Shown here piece by piece: positions 7,194-14,468 of a stretch of DNA of 35,231 nt (positions are counted from its first letter, which is position 1; every line of letters begins with the position of its first letter). The translations under genes were made by a program, and so were the position numbers. The notes beneath the pieces are model-generated. The model had not been told where the DNA came from, did not search any database, and saw nothing but the letters and a program-made list of their open reading frames with translations. This DNA comes from Candidatus Hydrogenedentota bacterium (lineage in GTDB: Bacteria; Hydrogenedentota; Hydrogenedentia; Hydrogenedentales; CAIZGN01): NCBI GenBank assembly GCA_903932505.1, contig CAIZGN010000511.1, forward strand, positions 1 to 35,231. The letters run 5' to 3'.

Positions 7194-9296
7194 CTACCGG
7201 GTACGCCGTTGAAAGAGGGCTTGCGTTTCCCATTCGGGGGCCAGCGTGGCGGTCAACCAGAGCGGATATTGCTGCGCATTCTGAACCTCGGCCACCCGTA
7301 CTAATTTCGCGCGGTTCGAGGCGGGAAGCACGAGCCCCCGGAAATAACTGGATGTCTCGCGTAGGGTAGGCGTGGCCGGCCGGTGGAACGCATAAACTGG
7401 AAAAAAGATTCGGGTGGTTCCTGATTGTGTTATGGTGAGCACAAAATCCCAGTCCGGCGCGAAGTCGAACTGGGACGCGGCGTACTCGACCCAGCCGTTG
7501 ATCGGTCCTCGGGTGGTGTCGAATTCGGCCATCAGGTAGGCGGCATCGAAGCCTGTTTCTCGCGGCGGTGCATTGAAGAGGGCGCTGCCATCGCTTCTTG
7601 ATAAGGTAACGGAGACCCTTGTGTCAGCCTCGGGAACATCATGGCATTCCAAGGCTTGGAGCGGGGCACTGGAGTAATTCTGGAGCAACATCTGCATATG
7701 GTGTTGCTGATAGACCCTCGCGAGGGAAAGCGGCACGAATAGCAGGAGGAGAAAAGCCACGGCGAAGAACGTACACCGCTGCAGCTCAGGGATGCGCCAC
7801 GGGGGGGTGGGGTTCCACGTTGGTCGTTTAGCCGTGCGCAACAGCGTCCATCCACGTTCAAGCAGAAAGAGCATGGCAATCAACGAGACAAACTGCAAGT
7901 GAAAGTTGTGTCGGCCAGCGAATTGAATGGCGGCGTAACCGCCGAAGAAACACAGGAGGAAGAACAACCCAAACGCGCGTCGCAGGTGGAAGGCTGCGAC
8001 CAGCAACAAGGCGAGCGGTACACCATAGTGCGAGTAGCGTACCAATGCGGCGTGGAGGTATGCACGCCCGGTGGCCAGTTTATCCATCCACGGGTTTGCC
8101 ACCCCGCGTGGTGCCGCCGCACCCGGGTCTGCTCCCATTTCATCAATCGTGCGGCGAACCGCCATCCATGAACGCAGGAGAAAATCGGCGGGGAAGGCCC
8201 CAAACAGTTCGCGTGAGTAGTCACGCCCCACGTCCTCGTAGTCTTGGGTACTCAGTTCGATGGTACGAAATGCGCCTTCCCGATGTTTGGTATAGGTCTG
8301 GAAAATTCCGATTGTTTCAATGTCGAAATACCGGTGTACAACGGTGTAGGGCACTCCACCCGCGCCCAGACGTCCGTCATAGATGCCGCAGAGGCCCTGA
8401 ACAAGATGGTGGTATTTTTCGCTCGCGTCCATTTCACGTTGGGCTGGAAAGGAGGCGGCGTAAAACGCGGCCCATGCCACGGCCACACTCGCAAGGCGAA
8501 TTCGCCAAGGGTGCTGGATTCCGCCCAGGAAAAACAGCAGAACGACACTGATGGCAGGCATGGCGATGAAGGTGTCTTGCCGGAAACCGTAGCCCACGCC
8601 AAGCACCACACCTGCAGCGGCCGCCCATCCAAACAGGGCACGACGGGAAACCGTTCGCTGCAACAAAAAAATCGCGATGGCGATGGCGGCCAACAGGAAG
8701 GGAGCCTTTGCGTAGTCCCGCAGTCGCAGCAAATTGTTCAACTGCATCGGGGAAAAGACCAAGAGGAGGGAACCCAGAAATGCGGTCGGGCGTGAAACCG
8801 CCAGCCGAAACAAGGCGTAGAACGCCATCGCCGAAAATGCATAGAAAAGTCCGTACAGAGGCGCGAGCGCGCTCCATGAAATGCCCGTCAATTTCCAGAC
8901 TGCAGCCACCGTATAAAACAGGTATTGGTGGCGGATTTGATAGCCCTCCACGGGTAGTTGAGGAACGACGGCAGGCAACGTGGCCGGGTCGAAGCAGTCG
9001 ATGGGGGGGCGCTCCGTGAGGCTCGGCAGAGGGGTCAAAAAGGCCTTCAGTTCGGGCAAAGCCTCGAGATTCGGGTTGATAAATCCGCGCCCCGATGCCA
9101 CCATGACCGCCGGGCCCATGAATTCCTGATAATTCGCGGGGGTGCCCTCATAGTGGGAGAAGTAGATTGTGCCGAGGGCGAATGCAAGGAGGAGCAAAGT
9201 GGCCGGGGCCACCGCATACGGAACACGCCGCCATGCGGATTGCCACTTTTCCTTTTTTTTATTTTCGTCGGTCAAAGGGAAGCTTGCGTTCATCAT
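7194..9296 (-). CDS. Polytopic membrane protein, GT-C glycosyltransferase-like
   Basis: A 700-residue inner-membrane protein. A short charged N-terminal tail is followed by a first TM helix, a long extracytoplasmic loop (residues about 50-120) and then about ten hydrophobic segments. The last 180 residues or so are soluble and presumably periplasmic. This layout (large first loop, many helices, C-terminal periplasmic domain) resembles GT-C glycosyltransferases that use polyprenyl-phosphate sugars, such as the GT39 or ArnT type. I see no unambiguous catalytic signature, so the call rests on topology and context. The start ATGATG lies exactly where a hicA toxin remnant begins on the other strand, so its leader is recombined DNA and its ribosome binding site is weak (GGTGAAGAT). 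It heads the minus-strand block. Confidence 0.55.
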   Translation of the reverse strand: MMNASFPLTDENKKKEKWQSAWRRVPYAVAPATLLLLAFALGTIYFSHYEGTPANYQEFMGPAVMVASGRGFINPNLEALPELKAFLTPLPSLTERPPIDCFDPATLPAVVPQLPVEGYQIRHQYLFYTVAAVWKLTGISWSALAPLYGLFYAFSAMAFYALFRLAVSRPTAFLGSLLLVFSPMQLNNLLRLRDYAKAPFLLAAIAIAIFLLQRTVSRRALFGWAAAAGVVLGVGYGFRQDTFIAMPAISVVLLFFLGGIQHPWRIRLASVAVAWAAFYAASFPAQREMDASEKYHHLVQGLCGIYDGRLGAGGVPYTVVHRYFDIETIGIFQTYTKHREGAFRTIELSTQDYEDVGRDYSRELFGAFPADFLLRSWMAVRRTIDEMGADPGAAAPRGVANPWMDKLATGRAYLHAALVRYSHYGVPLALLLVAAFHLRRAFGLFFLLCFFGGYAAIQFAGRHNFHLQFVSLIAMLFLLERGWTLLRTAKRPTWNPTPPWRIPELQRCTFFAVAFLLLLFVPLSLARVYQQHHMQMLLQNYSSAPLQALECHDVPEADTRVSVTLSRSDGSALFNAPPRETGFDAAYLMAEFDTTRGPINGWVEYAASQFDFAPDWDFVLTITQSGTTRIFFPVYAFHRPATPTLRETSSYFRGLVLPASNRAKLVRVAEVQNAQQYPLWLTATLAPEWETQALFQRRTR

Positions 9297-9434
9297 ATCT
9301 TCACCAATAACATAATTCCAGAGATTATTTACTTACAGCCCAAAGGGGCCAAAGCGAAGCCATATCAGGTCAAGCAGGTTCGGAATCTGCTGCTGCGGTA
9401 CAAACTTGGAGGATTACTCTTTGATTCGATATGA
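9291..9434 (+). pseudogene. hicA toxin remnant, 5' half missing
   Basis: Translated in one plus frame, this stretch reads HHIFTNNIIPEIIYLQPKG, then KAKPYQVKQVRNLLLRYKL, to a TGA at 9434. This matches the C-terminal half of HicA mRNA interferases of the type with GSHHIF, LQPKG and KAKPYQVKQVR motifs. Full-length relatives are about 85 residues; only about 46 remain, and upstream of 9291 the frame becomes antisense of the GT-C-like gene. The N-terminal helix and first strand are gone, so it cannot be a working toxin. Its end overlaps the hicB start by 14 bases, the usual hicAB arrangement, which independently supports the call. Confidence 0.75.
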
Positions 9435-9630
9435 GATAATACTTTATTGGAGCGACGAGGACAACGCCTTTATCGCCGAAGTCCCCGAGCTTCCCGGATG
9501 TTCCGCCGATGGTCAGACCTACCAAGAGGCTATTGAGAATGCGGAATTGGTCATTCAGGAGTGGATTGAAACCGCAGAGGAACTCGGTCGACCAATTCCC
9601 GTCCCCAAGGGGCGGTTGCTCTTCGCGTAA
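9421..9630 (+). CDS. hicB: HicB-family antitoxin (orphan)
   Basis: A 69-residue protein (starting MIRYEIILYWS) with the HicB core DEDNAFIAEVPELPGCSADG, TYQEAIENAELVIQEWIE and the C-terminal PIPVPKGRLLFA. In the family this partial RNase-H-like fold binds and blocks the HicA toxin. The track extends the ORF to 9406, but the TTG at 9421 is the better start: GGAGG lies 8 bases before it and homologues begin at the same (I/E)RYEI. The toxin gene directly upstream is truncated, so this antitoxin is an orphan here. It could still buffer a HicA encoded elsewhere or simply be decaying; the frame is intact with no frameshift. A strong terminator follows. Confidence 0.85.
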   Translation: MIRYEIILYWSDEDNAFIAEVPELPGCSADGQTYQEAIENAELVIQEWIETAEELGRPIPVPKGRLLFA

Positions 9631-9638
9631 TCAAAAAA

Positions 9639-9671
9639 ACGGGCGCGGGATGTTTTCGATCCCGCGCCCGT
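9639..9671. terminator. Bidirectional Rho-independent terminator
   Basis: A perfect 13-bp inverted repeat, ACGGGCGCGGGAT paired with ATCCCGCGCCCGT, with a 7-base loop (GTTTTCG). A run of A residues lies on the left and a T-rich stretch (CGTTATTTCT) on the right, so it can stop transcription from hicB (plus) and from the isomerase-like gene (minus). Confidence 0.9.
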
Positions 9672-9695
9672 CGTTATTTCTGTAGGTTCTGACTC

Positions 9696-11285
9696 TTAGG
9701 AAAGCTGTTTGCGTGCGTCACCCGCCACGCGAACCTTGAATCCCAGCTCCATACACGCCGCGACCATTTCCTGAAGGACATCGCCGTAGCCGATGACGAT
9801 GTGGTTGGACATGTGCGTGGCCATGAGTTCGTTGCGGTCGTAGCCGGGGATATGGACGTTGGCAATGGGCCATACCGGGGTGGTCTTGTCCAGACGCTCC
9901 TGCACTTCCGCTTCGGGCATGTCGAGCACTTCGCCGGTACCGCAGTCCATGCCCAGCACGCCATCCGCTTCCCAAGCGCGCGCCCAGGTAATGGTTCCGG
10001 GTTTGGAAATTCCTGCGCAGGTGCCACCACCGAGCGGGAAATACATGGCCGGCTGCCGGTAGATTTTGGTCTTCTTCCATCCGCCGAAGTGGGCCGGGGG
10101 GGCGGCACCACTGATCAGGAAGACCCACACAAACTTGCCATCGTATTCGCGGCCCCAACGTACATCGTGCAGGGTCGTTTCCGAGGGCATGCCCTTGCGC
10201 TCGAAGATTTCGTGCATGATGACCTGCGGAAGCCCGGCACCCATGTCGCCTTCGTTGAAGTGGGGGATGGCGCGACCCTTGGCCACGATTTGCTTTGTGT
10301 CGGGATCTTTCACCGGAGGCCGATCCTCGTTATTGAGCATGCCTTCCACAAGGTCGGAGGCAGGAACGCAGCGAACGAGGCCGTATTGGTAGGGAATGCC
10401 GATGGAACTCAGCCCATAACGTTCGACCATGCGGGCCGCTGCCGAGTACATCTTCATCTGGGAAAGAACCTGGGCGTGGGTGAGTTGCTTGCCGGGATCG
10501 GGGCCCCAGTCAAACCATGCACCCTTTTTGACGAGCCAATCAAGATGCGATTGCGCTTCTTCGTCGCTGACGAGGCTCATTTCAGCCACGAGGTCGGACT
10601 GATTGAGGTATTCAACGGGCATGCCGACCGCACCGAGCTTGGCCGGATCCATGACTGCATTGATCATGCCCATGCAGCCGGGATCGAGCTGACCCATGAT
10701 ACGGCGTTCGCGCTTGATGTCGGCAGCCAACTGCTTGCCGAAGGCCTTCGCTCTATTGGAAAGTTTGAGGTTCTCCGCATCCGAAACGTGCGAGGTGCTG
10801 TGCTTGATCTTCCCGGTATTGCACCATTCCTCGAGCTTCTTCATGAAATACTCGTCTTTGGTGAAATGATCGGTCCACAGACGAGAGTGCGCAACGTCGA
10901 GCCGCGCGAGGGTGCCGGAATGATTGAGCAGTGCCACCAAGCCCGGCCAGGTTCCGTCAAAATTTGCGAGCAGCAGCTTCGGCCCTTTGTGGGTTTGAAG
11001 CGGCCCGGACACGTGGTGCGAATAGGCCCAGCAACTCAGAACGACCACCACCGGCGCGTTCGGGTCGATTTCGGAGAGTGCCTTGGCCCCTTGGCTTTGC
11101 CGGGTGATGAATCCGTGCCTGCGCTTTTCGTCGTACTTCGGGAAGACCTTCGTCTCGAATCCCAGTTTCTTGAATGCCCGTTGCACTTCCTTCAACGTGC
11201 GATCCTGCATGGCCCAACACGCTTGCCCCGCAGATTCGCGGAAGTCGCCATTGGAGAGGAGGTAAATCGTATCGCCTTTTTTCAT
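9696..11285 (-). CDS. L-fucose/arabinose isomerase-like protein
   Basis: A 529-residue protein with no signal peptide or TM helix, so presumably cytoplasmic. Its length and layout resemble L-fucose isomerase-type proteins: an N-terminal part with NGDFRESAGQ and a VVVVLSCWAYSHHVSGPLQ strand, a middle part with QSDLVAEMSLVSDEEAQ, and a C-terminal part with acidic and His residues (HFNEGDMGAG, MHEIFERKG) that could serve as metal ligands as in FucI. I recognise it only as a distant family member; the exact substrate is unclear. It is the second gene of a minus-strand pair with the secreted glycosidase-like protein 138 bp upstream, which suggests processing of a sugar released outside the cell. 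A palindrome in the gap could be an operator. Confidence 0.55.
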   Translation of the reverse strand: MKKGDTIYLLSNGDFRESAGQACWAMQDRTLKEVQRAFKKLGFETKVFPKYDEKRRHGFITRQSQGAKALSEIDPNAPVVVVLSCWAYSHHVSGPLQTHKGPKLLLANFDGTWPGLVALLNHSGTLARLDVAHSRLWTDHFTKDEYFMKKLEEWCNTGKIKHSTSHVSDAENLKLSNRAKAFGKQLAADIKRERRIMGQLDPGCMGMINAVMDPAKLGAVGMPVEYLNQSDLVAEMSLVSDEEAQSHLDWLVKKGAWFDWGPDPGKQLTHAQVLSQMKMYSAAARMVERYGLSSIGIPYQYGLVRCVPASDLVEGMLNNEDRPPVKDPDTKQIVAKGRAIPHFNEGDMGAGLPQVIMHEIFERKGMPSETTLHDVRWGREYDGKFVWVFLISGAAPPAHFGGWKKTKIYRQPAMYFPLGGGTCAGISKPGTITWARAWEADGVLGMDCGTGEVLDMPEAEVQERLDKTTPVWPIANVHIPGYDRNELMATHMSNHIVIGYGDVLQEMVAACMELGFKVRVAGDARKQLS

Positions 11286-11312
11286 GGTCCCAGTTCCCCG
11301 GCCTTAGTTTGT

Positions 11313-11327
11313 TTTCCCAGTGGGAAA
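11313..11327. promoter_or_regulatory. 15-bp palindrome TTTCCCAGTGGGAAA, possible operator
   Basis: Perfect 7-bp arms around a single G, located about 28 bases upstream of the isomerase-like start codon. With a one-base centre it cannot form an RNA hairpin easily, so a repressor-binding dyad is the more natural reading. No regulator gene is adjacent. Confidence 0.35.
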
Positions 11328-11423
11328 TGCCTTTGTTTCTTGGTCAAATGGCGCGGATGTCCACACATCGGACAACTCGGCGCGACTCAGCATACCATAG
11401 CGTGCGCCTTCCGGAAAAACGTC

Positions 11424-12956
11424 TCAGTTCTTCTTCACCGGGTCGACGCGTACTTCGACCCACACAAGCTGTGCCTCGGCTTCCGGGGCTGATTGTGACG
11501 CTTTCACGATGTTGTACCCATCCTTTAGGGCCGAAAGGGGAGCCTCGAATTGAAGCACCCGTGCGCAACCGGGAAAGTCGGCAGGGGTGGGATGGTCGGC
11601 GACCGAATTGCAGGGTATATCATTTATCGTGGCATTAAGCACCACGGTGCCCACACCCTCTCCTGCGGGCAAACCAAAGCGAACCAAGGTGGTGCCCGTT
11701 TTGGGGGCCGGGCCAAGGTATAGTTTGATTGCGCGACCACTGCGCCCACCGGCGGGAAGTTGGGTGTCGCTCGACATGCCCGGCGCAACGGTGTCCCGAT
11801 AGGTCACGATATGCCGCCGGGGTTTGGCCGTGGCCGCCTCAAGGCTCAAACCATCCTCCAGCAGGGTGCGATAGGCGGCTTCGCCACCAACCATGGGTGC
11901 CTTGTCCATGTAATTGAACAGGTAGACTGTGTCAGCCCCCCGGTGCATTGCGCCCGCCGCGAACCCGCGCACGGACTCGATGTCGTTCTCGATTGCCGGG
12001 CCACCGGCATAGGCCCGCAAGAGGATTTCCTGTCCGGCAGCCAATACTACTTTCGCGGCGGCGGGGCCGCATTGTTCGCGCCACTGCTCTATGGGGATAT
12101 CGTAGTCTCCCGTGGCCCAGAAGGGGGTGGGTACGAGCACATCCACCAGTCCCTCCTTGACCCAGGCCACCCCGTCCATGCCGAGTCCGCGTGCGGCCTC
12201 AGGCAGGGTGGGAACCCGCGCGGCGAGTTGTACAGGGTGTCCCCGTTTCGCACTAGACTCATTCGTCAGTGCGCGAATTTCTCGCATATAGGCGTTCAGT
12301 ATCCCCACACCCTGCGCCTCCTCCCCGGGCTTGAAGTGCCAGCCGAAGCGCATCCAGTCCAATTCGATTCCGTCAATGTCATAGCGGGCCAGCAATTCCA
12401 CGATCAGCTTGCGGTAGTGGTCTCGCACCTCCGGTATGGCGAAATTGAGGGCGCGCTCAACCCATGCGCCCGAGGTGCTTCCCGGTACCCGTCGGTACTC
12501 CGGGTGGTTCACCCAAAAGGTGCTGTGCATGTAGTTTGTCGGGTCCGACACATCGTGGACATCGTTCATGCGGACGGAAATCCAGGCTGCGATGCCTTTT
12601 TCGCGACAGCGCTCCGTCCATACCTTATAAGGATCCAGCCCTTGGTCAAACAGAATCTTGGCGTTCTCCACCCAACGTTTCGCGACCTCGTTATCGGGCG
12701 GAATCTTTTGGGCCCCAACCTCCCAGATCGAATCCCACACATCGCTTTTGTAACTCGTGCGCATCGCACTCGGACACAGAAATAGGTGCGTCGTCGTCGT
12801 CCCCGCATATTGGTCGACAAAGGATTTAAGTCCGGCTTCCGTCATCTCCTCTGCAGGTCGAAGACCGAAAAAATGACTGTTGTCCTCATTAATCATAATT
12901 CCCGGCGGTGCCGATACCGCGCTCGCAAGCGCACAAAGCAAAGTCAGCCATTCCAT
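11424..12956 (-). CDS. Secreted TIM-barrel glycoside hydrolase-like protein (GHL10-type)
   Basis: A 510-residue protein beginning MEWLTLLCALASAVSAPP, a short signal peptide. The middle is a TIM-barrel typical of family-10-like glycosyl hydrolase (GHL10/DUF187-related) proteins. It shows AAWISVRMNDVHD, then FAIPEVRDHYRKLIVELLARYDIDGIELDWMRFGWHF, with the Asp and Glu of DGIELDW at the end of a barrel strand, and AARVPTLPEAARGLGMD. The last 110 residues look like a beta-sandwich accessory domain. The track start at 13043 is too long; the ATG at 12956 has AAAGGAA 8 bases upstream and starts the signal peptide. It is the first gene of the pair with the isomerase-like gene, so it probably attacks an external or periplasmic glycan. 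The substrate is unknown. Confidence 0.65.
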   Translation of the reverse strand: MEWLTLLCALASAVSAPPGIMINEDNSHFFGLRPAEEMTEAGLKSFVDQYAGTTTTHLFLCPSAMRTSYKSDVWDSIWEVGAQKIPPDNEVAKRWVENAKILFDQGLDPYKVWTERCREKGIAAWISVRMNDVHDVSDPTNYMHSTFWVNHPEYRRVPGSTSGAWVERALNFAIPEVRDHYRKLIVELLARYDIDGIELDWMRFGWHFKPGEEAQGVGILNAYMREIRALTNESSAKRGHPVQLAARVPTLPEAARGLGMDGVAWVKEGLVDVLVPTPFWATGDYDIPIEQWREQCGPAAAKVVLAAGQEILLRAYAGGPAIENDIESVRGFAAGAMHRGADTVYLFNYMDKAPMVGGEAAYRTLLEDGLSLEAATAKPRRHIVTYRDTVAPGMSSDTQLPAGGRSGRAIKLYLGPAPKTGTTLVRFGLPAGEGVGTVVLNATINDIPCNSVADHPTPADFPGCARVLQFEAPLSALKDGYNIVKASQSAPEAEAQLVWVEVRVDPVKKN

Positions 12957-12977
12957 ATCTGTGTTCCTTTCCGTTGG

Positions 12978-12990
12978 ACGTCGCCGACGT
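12978..12990. promoter_or_regulatory. 13-bp palindrome ACGTCGCCGACGT
   Basis: Perfect 6-bp arms around one base, 22-34 bases upstream of the glycosidase-like start codon. It lies where a repressor would cover the ribosome binding site or transcription start. The sequence differs from the TTTCCCAGTGGGAAA dyad before the second gene, so one shared regulator is unlikely. Confidence 0.25.
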
Positions 12991-13141
12991 GGCGGGTCAC
13001 CTCCGCACAGCCTATCACGATTCCGGTGAGGTTTCCGAATCAAACTCTGCGGTGCAAATAGTGTCAGCTCAGGCGCAGCATTCTTCCCCGCTTTTCCCTT
13101 GTGTCTAAAGTGGCTTCTTACGAATTAATCAATCAACTATG

Positions 13142-13211
13142 ACTAATATTTAGTAATATTCCATTGAAGATGCGTCTCAAGTTCTCTTTCTCTTGTCATG
13201 GAAGCATCTTC
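13142..13211. promoter_or_regulatory. AT-rich repeats and dyads, possible upstream activator sites
   Basis: The dyad ACTAATATTTAGT (13142-13154) overlaps two copies of TAATATT (13144-13150 and 13154-13160) spaced 10 bases, one helical turn. Further right, GAAGATGC (13166-13173) and GCATCTTC (13204-13211) form an inverted repeat with a 30-base spacer. All lie about 120-190 bp upstream of the sigma-54 promoter, the usual distance of enhancer sites for sigma-54 activators. Confidence 0.35.
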
Positions 13212-13329
13212 TCTATGAGATAATCGCATATTTTTTATTCGGCGACTTGGTTGTTTTCCGTCGGTTTTTATGCTAACCTTTGGAATATGGCTATCAAAAT
13301 GGCCTCTGAATGAGAAATTGACCATTTTT

Positions 13330-13345
13330 TGGCCCAAATCTTGCT
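13330..13345 (+). promoter_or_regulatory. Sigma-54 (-24/-12) promoter
   Basis: TGGCCCAAATCTTGCT matches the consensus TGGCACGN4TTGCW at all core positions except one C for A and one A for G. The GG and GC doublets are exactly 10 bases apart, as required. The predicted start is about 13355, some 39 bases before the ATG of the sigma-54 activator gene, so the operon may be sigma-54 dependent and self-regulated. Confidence 0.7.
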
Positions 13346-13353
13346 CTTTTTCT

Positions 13354-13376
13354 GGGGATTTGTGTAAGAAATCCCC
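13354..13376 (+). promoter_or_regulatory. 5' leader stem-loop before the activator gene
   Basis: GGGGATTT pairs perfectly with AAATCCCC around a 7-base loop (GTGTAAG). It begins at the predicted transcription start and ends 4 bases before the AAGGAG ribosome binding site. It could stabilise the mRNA 5' end or affect translation. No poly-T follows, so it is not a terminator. Confidence 0.5.
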
Positions 13377-13393
13377 CAAGAAGGAGATATCCG

Positions 13394-14425
13394 ATGCTAA
13401 CAACAAAACTAAGCGGTGCCGACATAAAACGTGCGCATCGCCCACTGCACAAGGAACTTTTGGGTTCCAGCGACAGTATGAAGGCCGTACGCGACCTCAT
13501 TGACCGGGTGGCTCCATCGACCTTGACGGTGCTTATCACAGGGGAAACGGGTACGGGTAAAGATCTGGTGGCTCGCTTGCTGCACGATAAATCGGAACGC
13601 AGTCGTGGCCCCTATGTGAAGGTCAATTGTCCGGCCATTCAAGAGACTTTGCTCGAAAGTGAACTCTTTGGCTATGAAAAGGGTGCTTTTACCAGCGCAA
13701 TGAGTACAACTCCTGGTCGTCTGGAGTCCGCCCATGAGGGGACGCTTTTTCTGGACGAAATTTCCGAAGCGTCGCTTGTGGTGCAGGGTAAATTAATGAT
13801 GACCATGGAGGGTGAGCCTTTCATGCGGGTGGGGGGCGTCCATCCTATCCATTCGGACGTTCGAATCGTCGCAGCCACCAACATCCCATTGGAAGAGCTC
13901 GTTGCGCGTAAAAAGATGACGGAAGAGACGCTATTTCGCCTGGCCGAGGCGATTATTCATCTTCCTCCACTCCGGGAACGGTGCGAGGATATTCCGCTGC
14001 TTGCGGAACATTTTAATCACAGCTTTTGTGTTCAACAAGAGCGAACGTATGAACCACTCCCGGATTCCGTGGTTGAGCAAATGCAAGAGCTGGAGTGGGA
14101 GGGTAATGTTCGCGAATTGGCCGGTTGTGTCCGGGAATATCTCGTATCCGGTTCTTCGGAAACGCTGAAAGGGGTGCGCCGTTCGGAAATGTTGGAAGAG
14201 CCGTTCGGCACCACGCCCGGTCGCAAGGATCGTTCGCAGCCGACGCGGACGTTTATTCCGTTAAAAGAAGCCGCGCGCTTGGCCGTCGAAGAAACAGAGC
14301 GTCGCTTGATTCAAGAAGCGCTAGAGTATACGCTGTGGAACAGGAGAAAGGCAGCCAAGCTGCTTGGTGTAAGCTATAGTTCACTTCTCAGGAGGATCGA
14401 AGCGTACCAAATCGGTAAGGTTTGA
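13394..14425 (+). CDS. Sigma-54-dependent AAA+ transcriptional activator without receiver domain
   Basis: A 343-residue bacterial enhancer-binding protein: an AAA+ domain from about residue 22, then a C-terminal Fis-type helix-turn-helix (RRKAAKLLGVSYSSLLRRI, about residues 315-340). Walker A is GETGTGKD (50-57) and Walker B GTLFLDEI (116-123). The sigma-54 contact loop reads GAFTSA (97-102) rather than GAFTGA. The first arginine-finger position, usually in FRED, reads MTEE (Thr176), while the second (FRL, Arg182) is kept. No receiver, GAF or PAS domain precedes it. Ribosome binding site AAGGAG is 7 bases upstream. It heads the exosortase operon behind its own sigma-54 promoter and, by analogy with PrsR-type regulators of exosortase/EPS loci, probably activates this operon. 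How it is signalled is not visible. Confidence 0.9.
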   Translation: MLTTKLSGADIKRAHRPLHKELLGSSDSMKAVRDLIDRVAPSTLTVLITGETGTGKDLVARLLHDKSERSRGPYVKVNCPAIQETLLESELFGYEKGAFTSAMSTTPGRLESAHEGTLFLDEISEASLVVQGKLMMTMEGEPFMRVGGVHPIHSDVRIVAATNIPLEELVARKKMTEETLFRLAEAIIHLPPLRERCEDIPLLAEHFNHSFCVQQERTYEPLPDSVVEQMQELEWEGNVRELAGCVREYLVSGSSETLKGVRRSEMLEEPFGTTPGRKDRSQPTRTFIPLKEAARLAVEETERRLIQEALEYTLWNRRKAAKLLGVSYSSLLRRIEAYQIGKV

Positions 14426-14468
14426 TGAGGTAACGGTTCCTGAACCGGCTGGAAAGGCAATAAGAATA

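Larger units (their letters stand above)
12957..13393. other. 437-bp divergent intergenic region
   Basis: This gap separates the divergent glycosidase gene (minus) and exosortase operon (plus). It holds a 13-bp palindrome close to the glycosidase start, an AT-rich block at about 13130-13270 with dyads and direct repeats, a sigma-54 promoter, and a leader hairpin, each listed separately. The small ORFs crossing it (12908..13108, 13143..13445) have no ribosome binding site or recognisable sequence and I do not accept them. Confidence 0.7.

Noticed and set aside
9406-9420. Upstream TTG as start of hicB (track ORF 9406-9630)
   Set aside because: This start would place the GGAGG ribosome binding site inside the gene; homologues start at the TTG at 9421.
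9801-11492. 563-aa plus-strand ORF opposite the isomerase-like gene
   Set aside because: It is the antisense shadow of a real, family-like protein; its translation has no recognisable domain, is rich in His, Gly and Arg, and has no ribosome binding site.
13143-13445. 100-aa minus ORF across the sigma-54 promoter region
   Set aside because: No ribosome binding site, no recognisable sequence, and it overlaps the start of the activator gene and the regulatory region.
14434-14447. Palindrome CGGTTCCTGAACCG between the activator and export genes
   Set aside because: Only 14 bases with a 2-base centre in a 43-bp intra-operon gap; no T-run and no nearby promoter. It may be chance.
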